A stretch of DNA of 16,119 nucleotides from Lentisphaeria bacterium UBA1776 (GTDB taxonomy: Bacteria; Verrucomicrobiota; Lentisphaeria; Victivallales; Victivallaceae). The first letter of the stretch is position 1; each line of letters starts with the position of its first letter. Location of the stretch: contig DCGO01000125.1 in NCBI GenBank assembly GCA_002314605.1, forward strand, positions 1-16,119, in the 5' to 3' direction. Below are positions 14,698 to 16,119 of this stretch, piece after piece. The position numbers and the translations under genes are program-made. Below the pieces are notes generated by a model. The model searched no databases. It had not been told where the DNA came from and saw only the letters and a program-made list of their open reading frames with translations.

Positions 14698-15984
14698 TCA
14701 AAGCCGCCCGTCGACCATTTCGCGGGGCAAGATGCCCTTCACGTCAAAGACGACAGACGAATCGCTGCAGTAATCTCTGACATTGATCCCTGCAAATTCC
14801 CGGTGGGCGACCGCCAGCACCACGGCATCGTAACTGTCAAGCTGCAGTGCGGAAAGATCTTTCTCGGACTTCAAGCCGTAGACCTTGGAGACCTCGTCCG
14901 GTTCTGCCCAAGGATCACAAATATCCACGCTGCAGCCAAATTCCTGTAGCCCCTGCACCACGTCCACGGCGTGGCTGTTGCGGATGTCCGGACAATTCTC
15001 CTTGAATGTGATCCCAAGCTGCAATATTTTGGAGCCGAGGATCTTGCGTCCCTTCCGAATCATCAGTTTGACAATCTCCGAGGCGATGTATTTGCCCATG
15101 CCGTCGTTGATGCGGCGGCCGGCGAGAATCACTTCCGGCAAATATCCCAGTGCCTGCGCTTTGTGGGTAAGATAATAGGGGTCGACACCGATGCAATGTC
15201 CACCGACAAGACCGGGTTTGAATTTCAGGAAATTCCACTTGGTCCCGGCGGCTTCCAGCACGTCATTGGTATCGATGCCGATTAGTCGGAAGATCTTGGC
15301 CAGTTCGTTGACGAAGGCGATATTGAGATCTCGCTGGCTGTTTTCGATGACCTTTGCCGCTTCCGCGACCTTCATGGAACTGGCGCGGTGCGTGCCGTTT
15401 TTCAGGATGGAATTGTAAAACACATCAACGATCTCCGCGACTTCCGGGGTGGAGCCGGAGGTGATTTTTTTAATCTGGATTAGAGAGTGTTCTTTGTCGC
15501 CGGGATTGATTCGTTCCGGGCTGTATCCGCAGAAGAAGTCCACGTTGAATTTCATCCCGCTTTCGCGCTCCAGGACTGGAACGCACACTTCCTCTGTGCA
15601 ACCGGGATAGACCGTGGACTCGAAAACCACGATCGCTCCGCGTTTCATCACCTTGCCGACGGTGGAGCTTGCTCTGTTGAGCGGAGTGAGATCGGGCCGG
15701 TTGTACTGGTCCACCGGAGTCGGGACAGCCACGATGAAGATGTCGCGATCCTTCAGTTCGTTCAAATCATCGGTGTAGCGCAGCTTTTTTGCCGCCGCAA
15801 GATTTTCGCTGCTTGTCTCCAGCGTGGCATCAATGCCCTTGCGGAGACTTTCCAGCCGGGCGACCTTCGTATCGAATCCGACAGTGTCATATTTTTTCCC
15901 GAATTCCACAGCGAGAGGCAAGCCAACGTAGCCGAGTCCAATCACTGCAACTTTGATGTAACCATCCCGAATCTTTGAAAACAT
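14698..15984 (-). CDS. tviB: UDP-N-acetyl-hexosamine 6-dehydrogenase (TviB/WbpA-like nucleotide sugar dehydrogenase)
   Basis: The product is 428 residues from the ATG at 15984. VAVIGLGYVGLPLA (12-25) is the NAD-binding loop. FIVAVPTPVD (83-92), ESTVYPGCTEE (122-132) and CGYSPERINPGD (152-163) are family blocks. Cys264 in GLVGGHCIGVDPYY (258-271) is the catalytic thiol of the two-step oxidation, and LGITFKENCPDIRNS (323-337) is the C-terminal UDP-binding block. The HCIGVDPYYLT and CPDIRNS wording is that of the TviB/WbpA/WbpO group that oxidises UDP-GlcNAc or UDP-GalNAc rather than UDP-Glc. The frame also has an ATG at 16011, but TAAAGGAGAG lies just ahead of the 15984 ATG, making that the start. 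With the WbpP-like epimerase it should supply UDP-GalNAcA. The exact substrate remains inferred. Confidence 0.94.
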   Translation of the reverse strand: MFSKIRDGYIKVAVIGLGYVGLPLAVEFGKKYDTVGFDTKVARLESLRKGIDATLETSSENLAAAKKLRYTDDLNELKDRDIFIVAVPTPVDQYNRPDLTPLNRASSTVGKVMKRGAIVVFESTVYPGCTEEVCVPVLERESGMKFNVDFFCGYSPERINPGDKEHSLIQIKKITSGSTPEVAEIVDVFYNSILKNGTHRASSMKVAEAAKVIENSQRDLNIAFVNELAKIFRLIGIDTNDVLEAAGTKWNFLKFKPGLVGGHCIGVDPYYLTHKAQALGYLPEVILAGRRINDGMGKYIASEIVKLMIRKGRKILGSKILQLGITFKENCPDIRNSHAVDVVQGLQEFGCSVDICDPWAEPDEVSKVYGLKSEKDLSALQLDSYDAVVLAVAHREFAGINVRDYCSDSSVVFDVKGILPREMVDGRL

Positions 15985-15990
15985 GATGCG

Positions 15991-15999
15991 CTCTCCTTT
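15991..15999 (-). promoter_or_regulatory. Ribosome binding site deciding the dehydrogenase start
   Basis: AAAGGAGAG on the minus strand is followed by CGCATC and ATG at 15984. An upstream in-frame ATG at 16011 would place this element inside the coding region, so the shorter protein is preferred. The TAA of a 24-codon frame overlaps its first bases. Confidence 0.7.
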
Positions 16000-16072
16000 A
16001 TGGAAACTCAATCAAGACCTTTTTGACAGAAATTCCGTTTGTTGCTGTTTGAAAATCTCCGAGATTTTTCAT
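15998..16072 (-). CDS. 24-codon open frame ahead of the dehydrogenase (candidate leader)
   Basis: An ATG at 16072, preceded by AGAGG at 9 bases, opens a frame that begins MKNLGDFQTATNG and ends VLIEFP before TAA. Its stop merges with the dehydrogenase ribosome site (TAAAGGAG). The start region overlaps a perfect 8+8 base dyad. I recognise no family. It might be a leader peptide or simply a chance frame in the upstream region; codon evidence is too short to decide. Confidence 0.3.
   Translation of the reverse strand: MKNLGDFQTATNGISVKKVLIEFP
16052..16068. promoter_or_regulatory. Perfect dyad AAAATCTC-C-GAGATTTT upstream of the dehydrogenase
   Basis: AAAATCTC at 16052-16059 and its exact reverse complement GAGATTTT at 16061-16068 are separated by a single base. 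The one-base spacer is too short for a stable tip loop, and no T run continues beyond it, so it is not a normal terminator. A protein-binding operator or a coincidence are both possible. It overlaps the first codons of the 24-codon frame. Confidence 0.3.
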
Positions 16073-16092
16073 TTATGGGTACCTCTAAAAAT

Positions 16093-16119
16093 TCATTCCG
16101 GCGGCTTGCGGCCTTTGAG
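16093..16119 (-). CDS. Possible C-terminal end of an upstream gene
   Basis: The last 27 bases read on the minus strand give LKGRKPPE followed by TGA, which would fit the end of a gene running in from outside the window. Eight codons cannot identify it; an initiating sugar transferase or chain-length regulator would be typical here. The frame could also be non-coding. Confidence 0.25.
   Translation of the reverse strand, partial: LKGRKPPE

Noticed and set aside
16052..16068. Rho-independent terminator at the AAAATCTC dyad
   Set aside because: The stem would have a one-base loop, is A/T-rich, and no T run follows on either strand beyond the stem itself.

Overview
The window is the interior of a surface-polysaccharide (O-antigen, capsule or exopolysaccharide) biosynthesis cluster of the Wzx/Wzy type. 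Every supportable gene lies on the minus strand, so the cluster is read from about 16.1 kb down to 1. Base composition looks slightly above half G+C, genes are packed with 4-base ATGA/GTGA overlaps, and the nucleotide-sugar enzymes resemble the TviB/WbpP types best known from Gram-negative bacteria. That suggests a Gram-negative bacterium. I cannot assign a phylum from the sequence. No RNA gene, IS element, CRISPR array or convincing terminator was seen, and no stretch over 300 bases lacks a gene. The longest clear gap is 90 bases (14608-14697).

Layout in transcription order: a possible gene end and a 24-codon open frame at the right edge (15998-16119); TviB-like nucleotide-sugar 6-dehydrogenase (14698-15984); WecG/TagA/CpsF glycosyltransferase (13858-14607); WbpP/TviC-like 4-epimerase (12881-13861); nitroreductase-family flavoprotein (11854-12858); polysaccharide pyruvyl transferase-family protein (10757-11851); Wzx-like flippase (9257-10750); Wzy-like polymerase or ligase (7925-9205); GT4 glycosyltransferase (6847-7953); NodB-type polysaccharide deacetylase (5666-6850); a 49-codon small frame (5499-5648); CapK/phenylacetate-CoA ligase-like adenylating enzyme (4151-5539); two more GT4 glycosyltransferases (3003-4118, 1903-3006); an alpha/alpha-toroid protein (711-1898); a hexapeptide-repeat acetyltransferase (184-714, GTG start); and the first 53 codons of an AsnB-type glutamine amidotransferase running off the left edge (1-160).

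Working together (inference): the dehydrogenase and epimerase could convert UDP-GlcNAc to UDP-GalNAcA, as TviB/TviC do in Vi antigen synthesis, and the amidotransferase could make a uronamide. Four glycosyltransferases (WecG-type plus three GT4) would build a repeat unit on lipid carrier, Wzx would flip it and Wzy polymerise it. The pyruvyl transferase, nitroreductase, deacetylase, acetyltransferase, CapK-like ligase and toroid protein form an unusually rich set of decoration candidates. No initiating transferase of the WbaP/WcaJ/WecA kind and no export genes (Wza/Wzc/Wzz) are visible, so the cluster continues outside the window.

The least explained signals are three small open frames, each ending at or just before the start region of a larger gene (24 codons before the dehydrogenase, 10 before wzy, 49 before the CapK-like gene), the nitroreductase-pyruvyl transferase pair, the toroid protein, and a strong excess of TTCCGG words.
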